From a virus: a stretch of 30,715 nucleotides of DNA. Shown here piece by piece: positions 1 through 11,000 of this stretch. Location of the stretch: IMG/VR virus record IMGVR_UViG_3300007276_000188, positions 1 through 30,715 of that record; one strand, written 5' to 3'. Both the position numbers and the translations under genes were made by a program. How positions within the stretch are numbered: the stretch's first letter is position 1; the number at the start of each line of letters is the position of its first letter. The notes beneath the pieces are model-generated. The model worked only from the letters and a program-made list of their open reading frames with translations, was not told the DNA's origin and ran no database searches.

Positions 1-165
1 ATCTAGCTCATTACGGAATGGGGTTTCATAAACCATTAAACCAAACAGGAGCAACAACGGGAAATGGTGCTTATTTATCAGGTTATTTTGGTATTGATTT
101 ATTCACACAAGGTACTTCAAGATTACATATTAATCAAAATGGTAATATAGGAATTGGAACAACTG
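1..165. repeat. Terminal direct repeat, left copy (165 bp)
   Basis: The first 165 bases match 30551-30715 at 162 positions. The differences are at 62 (A here, G at the end), 92 (T/A) and 93 (A/G). Both copies are read in the same frame of a tail-fibre gene; the changes are one silent glycine change and one Ile-to-Val change with a silent neighbour. This is what a circularly permuted or terminally redundant genome looks like when assembled from a mixed population. A true internal duplication is less likely, because the repeat begins exactly at base 1 and ends exactly at the last base. Confidence 0.85.
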
Positions 166-2099
166 GTCCTGAGGCTAAATTACATATTGAGGCTTCAAGT
201 GATTTAACATACTTTGGACAGTTTATTGAAACCACAACAACTAACCCAGCAAGAATATCCTTGAAGAACTCTCAAGGTCTTGGGTTCATAGACCAAAAAG
301 ATAATAAACTTAGGTTCTATCAAGGTGGTGGATATAGAATGCATATTCTCGATAGTGGTAATGTAGGTATAGGAACTACTACTCCTGATACTAACCTTCA
401 TATTGATGGTTTAAATTCAACAGTTACAATAGGAAAAGAAACACTTTCAAATGGTCATAGACCAGGTATTAACATATTTGGATATGATTCCACTGGACAA
501 AGTGGGTTATCAATCTTTTGTGATTATGAAGATTCTAAAAGAAGTGGACATATCTATACAAATGCGAGTACTTCACAACTAAAACTTGATACTTCAGCAA
601 GTAATGGTAATATAATCTTAGAACCTGGGACAGGTAATGTTGGTATAGGAACTTCAAGTCCTGAATCTAGATTTCATAGTCACCAAAATACTGAATTAGG
701 TGGAACTACTAATAATAATATAGTTCTTCATACAGTAAGTGGAAAAAGCGGCAGTACTATATATAATAGAAAGTGGTTAAGGAGAGATGCAACAGGAACT
801 AGTTGGACTACTGCGAGGTGGCATGATGCCATAAGTATAGATGTTTCATATGGTACTCCAAACTCTAGTACTAGAACATTTTGGGAAAGAGATGCAACAG
901 ATGGAAAACATTATTTTGGAGACCAAGCTAATTATACACTTACAGTTGATGGAATTAATAATAGAGTAGGGATAGGAACAACTAGTCCTTCAGCTGAATT
1001 ACATGTAGAGGGTGGTAATGATGTTGCTTTAAGATTAACAAACACCCTTTCTAATTATTGGGAAATTAAGAATGCTGCCAATGGACAACTAAGATTCAAC
1101 AGAGGAGGTACAGATGCAGTTACTTTTGACCAAGCATTAAATGTAGGGATTGGAACAGATGGTCCACAAGCTAAATTACATGTGCTAGGAGTGGATAATA
1201 ATGATGTTTTTAGTGTTGTCAGAGGTGGTGGTACTCAAAAGTTAATCTTCAAAGGTTATCAAATGAGAGGTGAGGGTAATCATATGCTAATAAGTGCTGC
1301 TGATACTTATCAACTGAGACTAGGGCATACAAGCTCCACAGAACAAATAGTTATTGATGATGGTGGTAATGTTGGTATAGGAGTTACAGACCCTAGTGCT
1401 AAATTAGAAGTTTTTGGTGATATATACATATCTAAAAATGATGGGCAAGTACTAACATTAGGTAATAGTAATTATGCAACTAAGTACATAACAGTAAGAG
1501 AAGGAGCTAATTATGCAGCTAAATGGGGGTTACAAGCAAATACAAATATTGATGGTAGTGGAGCAGGATTAATGATTTCATCTAAACCATTGGCATTTAA
1601 AGCTGGTGTATCAAGTGCAACTGCATTTGAAGATGTTACTGACTCACATTTAAAAATTGAGACAAATGGAAAAGTAGGTATAGGAGAGGAAAACCCACTC
1701 TATCAACTTCAGGTTACAGGAGATATATATTCAACTGGTAATATGTATGGGGATTTAATTGTAGCTAGAGACCATTTTAGTGGAGTAGATGGTACAAGAA
1801 AAGAAGTATCAACGAGTACTGCAACTGCCTACACAATATCCTCTACTAATTCATATAAGTTAGTTAGGTTCTCTAACACAGTAACAGTAACTGTAAATCA
1901 AAATTCACTAGATGATATAGGAGATACAGCAGAAATAGAGAATATAAATACCAGTCCTATAACAGTAGTAGGAGGAAATGCAAACCTTCTGGTAAATCCT
2001 AACTTTACAGCTGCATCAAGTGGTCAATATAGTAGAATATCAATACAGAAAGTCTCATCAGTAGATTATAGAGTATTTGGTGAATTAGCACTAGCATAA
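3..2099 (+). CDS. Tail fibre protein, C-terminal part (5' end lies at the other end of the window)
   Basis: The frame is open from base 3 with no start needed and ends at TAA 2097-2099. It carries seven copies of a G(N/K)(V/I)GIG(T)xxPxxxLxV-type motif (near bases 138, 357, 637, 961, 1140, 1365 and 1672). This beta-rich repeat is common in phage tail fibres, where each copy starts a trimeric shaft or knob segment. The last 120 residues form a separate Ser/Thr/Asn-rich beta domain ending ELALA, with no S74-type chaperone signature. ATG 18 is an internal methionine: the 165-bp terminal repeat puts this frame in register with the gene starting at 26956, so this is probably residues 1254-1897 of that protein. 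It would act at the tail tip in receptor binding. Fibre identity is well supported; the receptor is unknown. Confidence 0.85.
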   Translation, partial: LAHYGMGFHKPLNQTGATTGNGAYLSGYFGIDLFTQGTSRLHINQNGNIGIGTTGPEAKLHIEASSDLTYFGQFIETTTTNPARISLKNSQGLGFIDQKDNKLRFYQGGGYRMHILDSGNVGIGTTTPDTNLHIDGLNSTVTIGKETLSNGHRPGINIFGYDSTGQSGLSIFCDYEDSKRSGHIYTNASTSQLKLDTSASNGNIILEPGTGNVGIGTSSPESRFHSHQNTELGGTTNNNIVLHTVSGKSGSTIYNRKWLRRDATGTSWTTARWHDAISIDVSYGTPNSSTRTFWERDATDGKHYFGDQANYTLTVDGINNRVGIGTTSPSAELHVEGGNDVALRLTNTLSNYWEIKNAANGQLRFNRGGTDAVTFDQALNVGIGTDGPQAKLHVLGVDNNDVFSVVRGGGTQKLIFKGYQMRGEGNHMLISAADTYQLRLGHTSSTEQIVIDDGGNVGIGVTDPSAKLEVFGDIYISKNDGQVLTLGNSNYATKYITVREGANYAAKWGLQANTNIDGSGAGLMISSKPLAFKAGVSSATAFEDVTDSHLKIETNGKVGIGEENPLYQLQVTGDIYSTGNMYGDLIVARDHFSGVDGTRKEVSTSTATAYTISSTNSYKLVRFSNTVTVTVNQNSLDDIGDTAEIENINTSPITVVGGNANLLVNPNFTAASSGQYSRISIQKVSSVDYRVFGELALA

Positions 2100-2102
2100 G
2101 AT

Positions 2103-2918
2103 ATGGGACACAATGGACAAATAGCAGCAAGTAGATTGAGAGGAGTACCAATGACACCTTGGGATATATCAACAGGTAACCTTAGAAAGTCGTTTGATGT
2201 AACAACTAGGGATGATATACCAGAAGGTATGTATATAAGCTCAGATGGTACTCATATGTATATGGCAGGAAATAGAAACGACCTAGTACATCAATGGGAT
2301 ATTACAGACGGTGCTCCTGATACTGCAGTCTGGGTAAGGAGTTTTAATGGAACAGCAGACGGTACAGGTATTAATGGATTGAGGTTTAAGTCAGATGGTA
2401 CTAAAATGTATATACAATGTAATAGTGCTGATGAGATTAATCAATACGACTTATCTACTGCTTGGAATATATCAACAGCTTCTTATGTAGGTAGGATATC
2501 CTATGGCAGTTCTCAAGCTTGGGGAGAAGGATTCCATCTCACAAATGATGGTACAAGAATGTATGTTGTTGGGTATTATGATAGAACTGATATGTATGAT
2601 GTTGCTGAATGGAACTTATCAACTGCTTGGGATATAACTACTGCAACAATAGGCAGTAAGATAGATTTAGATGTTATTACAGGTAGAGCTAGTGGTTGTT
2701 ATTTAAAAGAGGATGGTACACATCTATATGTAACTGATGGTTTAGCTGGTATTGTATATGATTGGACATTAAGTACTGCTTGGGATGTAACTACATTAGG
2801 AACCCCAGTAACAACTAATTTAGGTTCTAAGAACTTAACAGACATTCAATGGACAACAGACGGTTCAACAGTATACCTATTAAACGATTTAGGAGATTAT
2901 ATAGAACAATGGGGTTAA
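2103..2918 (+). CDS. Beta-propeller-like tail/receptor-binding protein
   Basis: A 271-residue protein starting three bases after the fibre stop. It has five repeats of about 50 residues, each with an xDGTxxY strand (near residues 48, 98, 149, 204 and 253), and three LSTAW(D/N)(I/V) elements (118, 172, 223). This periodicity fits blades of a beta-propeller (WD40/NHL-like), a fold seen in phage tail proteins that bind surface glycans. There is no signal peptide or membrane segment. Its position straight after the fibre suggests a tail-tip accessory or second receptor-binding protein; five repeats could mean a five-bladed propeller or an incomplete match by eye. The fold is inferred from repeats and the role from context. 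Confidence 0.65.
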   Translation: MGHNGQIAASRLRGVPMTPWDISTGNLRKSFDVTTRDDIPEGMYISSDGTHMYMAGNRNDLVHQWDITDGAPDTAVWVRSFNGTADGTGINGLRFKSDGTKMYIQCNSADEINQYDLSTAWNISTASYVGRISYGSSQAWGEGFHLTNDGTRMYVVGYYDRTDMYDVAEWNLSTAWDITTATIGSKIDLDVITGRASGCYLKEDGTHLYVTDGLAGIVYDWTLSTAWDVTTLGTPVTTNLGSKNLTDIQWTTDGSTVYLLNDLGDYIEQWG

Positions 2919-2938
2919 TTAATAAATAAAATAAAGAT

Positions 2939-3247
2939 ATGCAATATAATTGGACAATATTAAGGGTAAAGTATAACAAAACTACAGACGAGATTGTAGA
3001 AATTGAATACGAATGTGCACATAACCATAAGCTAATAGGAAACGTAAAAGGATCTGTCCAGGTAGAGGGTTTAATGTTCTCTGTAAATACTGATGAAGAT
3101 GTACTAGCCCTTCTTATGACAGAGGTAGGAAATGATCTTGAAGCTACCTTACTGCTACAGGAACAGGCTTTAGCATTAGCAGATGAGCAGAATCCTTACG
3201 CATATGGGAAGCCTAAAATGAAAGATAAGGATAAGGATAAAGCCTAG
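2939..3247 (+). CDS. Small conserved phage protein next to tail-fibre genes
   Basis: A 102-residue protein. The N-terminus (MQYNWTILRVKY) and the following charged beta-strand pattern resemble small proteins I know beside tail fibres in many siphophages, which begin with a Y-x-W-x-I motif. The middle has acidic strands, residues 50-85 look helical, and the C-terminus is a lysine/aspartate run (KMKDKDKDKDKA). There is no signal peptide or membrane segment. The gene follows an AT-rich 20-base gap after the propeller gene and is probably co-transcribed with the tail genes. Function is unknown; a structural or fibre-assembly role is only a guess from position. Confidence 0.6.
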   Translation: MQYNWTILRVKYNKTTDEIVEIEYECAHNHKLIGNVKGSVQVEGLMFSVNTDEDVLALLMTEVGNDLEATLLLQEQALALADEQNPYAYGKPKMKDKDKDKA

Positions 3248-3252
3248 TAGTT

Positions 3253-3426
3253 ATGGATAGGGGGATGAAGATAATTAAACTTCACAATAGAAACTTAATA
3301 GCTATAGACCAATGGTATAATGTCCTTGCCATGGACTCTACAGGACATTTTAATCGTATCTCTACTATTGATTTGTTTTGGATACTTAAGGATGATAGAA
3401 ATTATGAAACTAAAGAAGACCAATAA
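3253..3426 (+). CDS. Small hypothetical protein overlapping the next gene
   Basis: A 57-residue frame starting at ATG 3253, with a second possible start at ATG 3265 giving 53 residues (MKIIKLHNRNLIAIDQWYN...). Composition looks natural for a small soluble protein, with mixed beta strands and aromatic residues, and codon use (AGA, TTA, ATA) fits the genome. It ends at TAA 3424-3426, inside the next gene in a different frame. It fills a 70-base gap that would otherwise be empty. No family is recognised. The overlap with the alternative upstream start of the next gene (3320) argues that this frame, not that extension, is used here. Confidence 0.5.
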   Translation: MDRGMKIIKLHNRNLIAIDQWYNVLAMDSTGHFNRISTIDLFWILKDDRNYETKEDQ

Positions 3427-3880
3427 AGTACTACAGAAATTCAATGACCATCTAGAGATACTGGCTAAGAAAAACCTTATAGGGGAAGGTAAGACAGGTA
3501 AGCTTCAAAAAAGTATTAAAGTATCCAATGAGACTACAGATACCCATCTATACGTTAATATGAATATGGAGTATTATGGTGAATGGGTTAATGACGGAAG
3601 AAAGCCTGGCATGGGTATTCCAGTAGATGTATTAAAAAGATGGATAGTCTCCAGAAACATAGTGGCAAAGGATAAGGAAGGTACGGTACTCCCCATGACT
3701 CCAAGTGTCTTAAACAGTCTCTCCTTCGTAATGAATAGGAAGATTAAACAAGAGGGAATTAGGCCTACATACTTTATAGAGGAGTCCTTGGATACACTCT
3801 TTAAGAAGTTTTCTACCAACATAACTGATGCATTAGGAGATGATATAGTAGATGATGCTTTTAAAGACCTGGGTGACTAA
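3392..3880 (+). CDS. HK97 gp10-like tail-completion protein
   Basis: From ATG 3392 the protein has 162 residues. It shows the pattern of the HK97 gp10 family: a basic helical start, then GKTGKLQKSIKV, a beta strand, EYYGEWVNDGRKPGMGIP, a helix with WI, and a C-terminal GI-PT-FI stretch. Family members sit at the head-tail junction or tail end and help complete the tail. A longer frame reaches ATG 3320, but the added 24 residues form an isolated hydrophobic segment that overlaps a better-looking small gene in another frame, so I prefer 3392. It lies among tail genes, upstream of the tail protein at 3924. Family assignment is by motif pattern only. Confidence 0.7.
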   Translation: MIEIMKLKKTNKVLQKFNDHLEILAKKNLIGEGKTGKLQKSIKVSNETTDTHLYVNMNMEYYGEWVNDGRKPGMGIPVDVLKRWIVSRNIVAKDKEGTVLPMTPSVLNSLSFVMNRKIKQEGIRPTYFIEESLDTLFKKFSTNITDALGDDIVDDAFKDLGD

Positions 3881-3923
3881 CACTTACTGTGTTTGAAGTT
3901 AATTAATAAAGCATTATAAAACT

Positions 3924-5006
3924 ATGGCAACATATCAAGGAATAGTACTAACAAAAAGCCCCTACTACATTTTTGAATCAGGGAGTGCAGGGTATACTTC
4001 TCAAATAGAATTAAGGATTTGGAATGGAGATAGAACAGCCATTCCTACTACAGAGGACTACTTACTAGAAAAACAAGCACTAGATAGTGGTTCCACAGGT
4101 GCACTCTTCGAAATTAGTCAAATATCCAACGCTACACTATCACACCTACACGGAGTTTATACGCAGAACTCCTCTTCCAATACAGATGCTAAGTGGTTAA
4201 ACGTAAAAAGCTTCAATGGATTAGTAAATAGAGATGATACCTACCTAATTTTAGACGGGTATAATGACTTCCTATCAGGAGCTAACTACCATCCTATACC
4301 GGATGTAATGATATCTCAGGAAGTACTCTACCATTATGACAATATTCCTATACAATTTCCAGTATATTGCTCAGGAAGTACAGGAGTTTCTACTGTTGAA
4401 TTCCAAAAGAACGGTAATACAGTCTATGCAGAGTCTTTAGTTAACTATGTTGATAGTAATTTTTCTTATGATAAGGTAAAATATATTACTTATGGTGCAT
4501 CAGTACCTGGAGAGATAGATAAAGTAGTTTTTAAGAATGCTGTCAATACAATTATTAACTCTCTTTCAGTAGAGCCTGTAGATTGTACTAGATATACTCC
4601 TTACATAATAAGCTTTATTAATGCATTTGGTGTTAATCAGAAAATAGTATTTGATTTAGCGTCTAGGGAGAAGTTAAACGTAGAGAAAAAATCTTTTAGT
4701 AAGAATACTTTAAACTGGACTGGAGGTAATATATCTTATGATACTACAGCACACCAGACACAGGAATATAATACAAGAGGGACAAGGTCAATAACACTTA
4801 GTACAGGATTTGTAGATGAGAGTGTGAATGCAACGATTGAAGAGTTACTCCTAAGTGAATACGTTTGGGTAACAGTAGATGATGTAACCTCTCCTGTCAA
4901 TGTGCAGACACGGGATATTGATTTTAAGAAAGGAGTTAACGAAGGCTTAATAAACTACACTATCTCCTTCACCTATTCATACAATACAAGAAATACAATA
5001 TATTAA
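3924..5006 (+). CDS. Tail protein, possibly distal-tail component
   Basis: A 360-residue, beta-rich protein without signal peptide or membrane segment. Its last base is the first base of the next start (TAATG at 5004-5008), so the two are translationally coupled. The C-terminus (INYTISFTYSYNTRNTIY) and the many short Thr/Ser/Asn strands resemble tail proteins found just upstream of the large tail-tip protein in Bacteroidota siphophages. By position it could be a distal-tail (Dit-like) or baseplate protein that joins tube to tip. I cannot assign a specific fold from sequence alone. Confidence 0.6.
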   Translation: MATYQGIVLTKSPYYIFESGSAGYTSQIELRIWNGDRTAIPTTEDYLLEKQALDSGSTGALFEISQISNATLSHLHGVYTQNSSSNTDAKWLNVKSFNGLVNRDDTYLILDGYNDFLSGANYHPIPDVMISQEVLYHYDNIPIQFPVYCSGSTGVSTVEFQKNGNTVYAESLVNYVDSNFSYDKVKYITYGASVPGEIDKVVFKNAVNTIINSLSVEPVDCTRYTPYIISFINAFGVNQKIVFDLASREKLNVEKKSFSKNTLNWTGGNISYDTTAHQTQEYNTRGTRSITLSTGFVDESVNATIEELLLSEYVWVTVDDVTSPVNVQTRDIDFKKGVNEGLINYTISFTYSYNTRNTIY

Positions 5007-8000
5007 TGAATATTATAAACGTATATATAGAGACTGATAAAGGAATGCAACAACTGGATTTATTTCCAGATGAAACGTTATCTATTAACTCAAGTGTTCA
5101 AAACATAAAAGATGTTAGTAAGGTCTTTACAGATTTTTCTAGACAGTTTAATGTACCTCCTTCTAACAGCAATAATAGTATTTTTAAACACTACTACAAT
5201 GTAGATGTGAGAAATGGATTTAATGCACAGAAAAGTGTTAATGCAGTTATAGAGGTAAACAACCTTCCTTATAAGAAGGGAAAGATGAAACTTATTAAGG
5301 TTAACCTAGAGCAGGGAGCTGTAGAATCTTACCAACTAGTCTTTCTAGGAGCGTTAGTAAAGTTAACTGACTTATTTGGAGAGGATGAGATAGGAGATAT
5401 AGATTTATCTGACCAAGATCATGCAGGAGACTTTCCTACAGTATCTGGATTACTTTCCGGATCACAAGATGTATTCTATCCTTTAATAGCTAGAGAGAAT
5501 AACTGGAGATGGGATTTACCTGTTACTAGTTCAGTAGAATCAGATATAGATATACAATATGATACTCAAGAGGGTCAGGCTAGAAAGTCTCGTCCTACTA
5601 ATGGTATTCCTTTCAAGGAACTTAGACCAGCAGTTAGACTATTAAAAGTTGTAGAAGGAATAGAACAAAGATACGGTATTAACTTCAGTAATGATTTCTT
5701 TACTTCAGGATCTCATTTTAATGATTTGTTTATATACTGTAATAGAGAAAATAAAGCAGAAGATAAACTAGACCAGACAGGGTTTGATTATGAGTTAATT
5801 AATATTCCAGGACGTAACCCAGGAGCAAGAATAGATGATGATAGGCTAAATGAATGGTTAGTTTGGTTAGACGGTCCTAGAGGAACTAGAATTAATGGAT
5901 ACGATGAAGTACGTTGGGAATTAAAGGTTACACCTGACTCAGGTTTTGAGAATGTAAATTATAGTGTGATGCTTAGTGATTCTGTAGAGTATACAGGATT
6001 GAGTGGGTCTCAAGCTATTACTCCTTTCTCTGCTTCCTATAATGGAGTTTCAAGTAAGAGTTATATTAACTACAAATTTAAACCAGAAGAGTATTTTGAG
6101 TTTAATGCTGAATTAACTGGATCATTTTACCGTAGAAATAGTGATGGAAGTTTAGAATCTCTTGATACTAAAACATATGGCCCTCAACGTTCAGTAGCTG
6201 AAAGTAATATAGTACATATATCTAATACAAACACAGACGGAAATATTCGTACAGGTATCCTTCCTAAGATAAAAGTTAAAGACTTTATAAATGGATTGGT
6301 TAATATGTTTAACCTAGTTATTGACCCTATAGACGATACTAACTTTAAGGTACAGACCTTAGATGATTGGTACTTAGACGGGAACATTTATGATATAAGT
6401 AACTATGTAGACACTAGTAAGATAGTTGTTAAGAGACCGGATTTACCTTCTAGTATAGAATTTAAGTTTGCAGAGGGAAAGGATGTTATAAGTAAAAGCT
6501 ATAGAAACTTCAATGATAGAGGTTATGGAGATTTAATCTTAGGATCTTCTGAGAGAGGCCAATTCGATTTTCCTGATTATGATGGGAAGCCTTTAAAAAT
6601 AGAGATACCTTTTGAGAATCCTGTAGGAACTATGTTGGAAAATATTACAACAGGGTTAACTACTCAACTTCATTGTGTAAAATTACTGGAGATAAACAAG
6701 GACAATACTGCTAAGACAGTAGAAACTAAGCCTATTATCTTTTATGCTAATTACAATTACGAGTTACCAGGTACTGGCTTTGCTTTAAGAGATGAGGATG
6801 GTAAACAATTCGAAAGAAATACATACAATGTAGTAAAACAGACTAATAGTTTAGAGAATTCTACTATTAATAACTCATTAAACTTCGGAGTAGAGAGGGA
6901 TACCTTCAGTAATAACGGAAGTACATACTACACTCCAGTAACAAAACCTTCTAATAACCTACAGTATAGCTTATATGCTAACTTTTGGGAAGATTATATA
7001 ACAGATCTATACAATCCTATCCGTAGAGTGTTTGAAATTAACTGTGTATTACCTATTGCAGAGTTGACTAAGTTAAGATTACAGGATAAATTAGTAATTA
7101 ACGATAGAAGATATGTTATAAACAAGTTAAATACTGATCCTAAAACAGGAGAGGTTAAGTTTGAACTACTAAATGACATATATAGTAACTTTGATTTAGG
7201 AATATTACACGCTAAGATAGATAAATCTAGTGCCCGTCTTACTTGTGCTTCACCCGAGATAGTGCTTAATGGAGGAAACTCAACAGGCTTTGGAGTAACT
7301 TATAGTTGGTTTACTAGTGGAGGAAATATTGTAGGAAGTACTACAAACAGTACAGCGGTAATAGACCAAGCAGGAGAATATACTTTAGTAGTAACAGATC
7401 AAGATTTTAATACAGATAACATCTCAGTAACAATAGAGGATATAAGAACTACACCAGTAGTAACATTAAGTGCATCTTCTTTAGAACTAAACTACCTTAC
7501 ACCACAAATAATTATATCTTCTAGTATAACTGAAGGGTATACTTACTCCTGGACAGTATCAGGAAGTAATGGTAATATAGTAGATGGGTTAAAGTCTCCT
7601 TATATTACAGTAGATCAACCAGGTACTTATGAATTAAACGTATACCAAAATAATACTTGGTGTAATGCTTTTGATAACATTACTATTACAGAGGGAGATT
7701 TAGATATACCTTCTACACCTATAGGATTACACGCCACTCAAGTAGCTGGTACTTACTTTACATTAAATTGGGAAGATAGTACTGATTCTTTCGGCATACA
7801 GAACTATGATGTTTACTTAGATAATAGCTACTACACAACAGCAGTAGTTTCAAATCAACAAATAACAGGATTGATTAGTGGTAGTGTTTATAAGACACAG
7901 GTACTGTCAAGAGATAATAGTGGATATACTTCATCACTCTCACAAGGATATTATCAAATTGCTGGAGATACAACAACAGGAGAGGATGGTATAGCAGTCT

Positions 8001-11000
8001 TTTTAACTAACGAAGCTCATACGTTTACTGCAGTTACAGGAAGTGTAAGTGATTTAGTAGGATCTGAATTTGAGGTTAGAATGTTTAAGGGAGGAACTCA
8101 ATACACATATGACCCTACTGCTACGTATGACCCTTCTTCTTATAGGGTAGAAAATATAAGGTCAAGTAGTATAGAAGTAACTTTAGCTTTATCAGGATCT
8201 CAAGCAGTCCTTACTCCTTCCTCAGTATCAGGAACAAGTGGATATATTGATGTTGATATTATAGAAAATGCAACTAGCTTAACATATAAAAAACGTTACT
8301 CTTTTAGTACATCAGAGGGACCAGGTTTAAATGCTAAAACTAATAACTTAATAGCAAGTGCATATGTAATTACGTATGATGCAGCAGGGGTAGAATCTCC
8401 AGCTCAAAGTATAACATTAACAGGTACTTCAATTAATCACTCAGGTACAGTTTATTATGACTTCCTAAAAGACGGAGTATCTAAACAAAATACTACTTCC
8501 TCTACTTATATAATTCCAGATGGTGAAGAGCCAGGTGTAAACCTTGCCAATACTTGGACATTAGTAACACGTGAAGGAGGGGTAGGTCAACCTATTATTG
8601 CAACAGATAAGATTTCAATATACGGTATTCAACCAGGTTCAGATGGAAATGATGGTACAGACGGTGATGATGGATTTACAGTTTTCTTAACTAATGATTC
8701 CCATGTATACCCTGCAAGTTCAACTGGAGTTGTAGATAGTGGTGATTTAAGTGCAGGGTTAACCGAGGTTAGAGTATATAAAGGATCACAATTATATACA
8801 TACGATAATACATCACCATATGATGCAAATTCATATAGATTATCATATCTTTCTAGTGTCGGTATTTCAGTTTCTACATCAACAGTAAATAATCAATTAA
8901 GAGGAACACCAACTGCTGTAATAGCAGATACAGGAACATCAATATACTACTTAACAGATAATGAAACTAATACATCATTTGAAAAAACATATACATTTAG
9001 TAAATCATATGCAGGTGGTGATGGTACAGACGGTACTGACGGTATTGACGGTGTAGATGGTATAAGTGCTAAAAGTAATAGATTAAATGCTAGTGCTTAT
9101 GTAATAACATATAACGACTCAGGGGTAGAAACTCCTGCTCAAAGTATAACATTAACAGGTACAGCTCAAAACCACCAAGGAACTGTTTACTACGAGTTTA
9201 AAAGAGGGGATGTAACAAAACAAAACTCTACTACAAGTACTTATACAGTTCAAGAGGTTGATGAACCAGCACCTAATTTTACTAATACCTGGACTTTAAT
9301 TACAAGAGAGAATTCTACCTCTTCAGGAATTATTGCAACAGATACAATATCACTATACGGAGTTCAAGATGGTATAGATGGTGCAGATGGTGCAGATGGT
9401 TCAAATGGTTATACAGTAGTTTTATTAAATGAAGCTCATGTATTACCAGTAGACAATACAGAAGTAGTCAATTACCAAGGTTCAGGAACAGGAATTAGAG
9501 TATATGAAGGAAGTACTAGACTAAATGGTGTACTAGGAAGTGCATCTACAGGGGAATATACTGTGACTCCTACAGTAACATTAGGAAGTGTTACAGTTGG
9601 TACAGAAACTATTGATGTAAACGGAAATACAGAATTTGGAAACGTAAGTAATGCAGGGGTGGATCCTATACTTATTAATTTTAGAATTGCAATTGGAGGT
9701 ACAGCTATCTCTATCGATAAACTACAATCAATAACAAGAGTTACTCAAGGACTAGATGGTGCATCAGGTCTTGATGGAAGTGATGGTGAAAAGAACAGAA
9801 CAGCTTTCGTATACTACCAAGTATCACAAGCAAATCAACCTGCCACACCTTCAGCTACATCGTTTAACTTTCTTACCAGTACCTTTTCGAACTTAACTAC
9901 TAATTGGAGTACATCACCACCTACAGCTACAGGAGGAGAGGATTATTGGTATTCATCATACACTGTAGACGAAACGTTTGCCGGATCAAATTCAGGCCTT
10001 CCTTCTTTTACATCTGCTAATAAATCTTTTGCTTTTACAGAATTAGTAACATTCACTAACCTGGCAAGTACAACAGGGTCTACTGTCATTAACGGCGGTA
10101 ATATTACTACAGGAGATATAAAATCTAACAACTATGTTGTAGGAACCTCTCCTTACTCTTCTGCAGGTATGAAGATAAGTCTATTAGACGGTTCTATAGC
10201 TACTGAAAACTTTGGTATTACTTCATTAGGAGATTTAAGCATAACAGGTGATATTACTGCAACTAGTGGTAAAATAGGAGATTGGATAATAGATAGTCCT
10301 TCAATTAAGTCAGTAGAAGAGTTCTCAGCTGGAGTACCTAAAGTAGAATTAAATGGTACATCAGGTAAGATTACTCTTAAATCTAATATTACCACTTATA
10401 CAAGTGCAGGTGGAAGTATAAACTATGACCAAACTATATTACTAGACCCTGACCAAGGAAGGTTAGAAGCTAGTCATACTGGTAATGGAAGTCAAAGTAG
10501 TGGTATATCAATAGTTGATTCTAAGGGTATCTTTGCTAACTTTGCTGGACAAGATGCAGTATCAGCAGTAACAGGGATTGAGATTAAAGGAGCAATTGTA
10601 GGATTAGGATTTGGTAAGATGGCACAATCAGCCTTTGGTGGAGAGAATGCTATTGTAGGTGTATTTGGAAATGCAAGTAACAGTTATGTAGGTAACAAAG
10701 CTCCTGCATTTGGTGGATACTTTGTTAATCTATTTGCTAGAGGACTTTACTATCAAACTGACCAAATTTCATCAGGTTCTACAATCTATTATGTACCATC
10801 AGATACAGTATTTGTAGTTGGGTATAATGTAGCAGGATGTACAGTGTACTTACCACCAAATCCAATCAGAGGTAGAGTTATTGAAATTAAAAGAACTACT
10901 GCAATACTATATGTAGATGGTAATGGCACACAATTATTAACAACAGGACCTACTTCAAGTCAAGTATCTATATCAGATGGTGATACTTGGAGGTTTATTT

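Noticed and set aside
3320-3391. Membrane segment at the N-terminus of the gp10-like protein
   Set aside because: It overlaps a better small gene in another frame; the family normally starts near ATG 3392.
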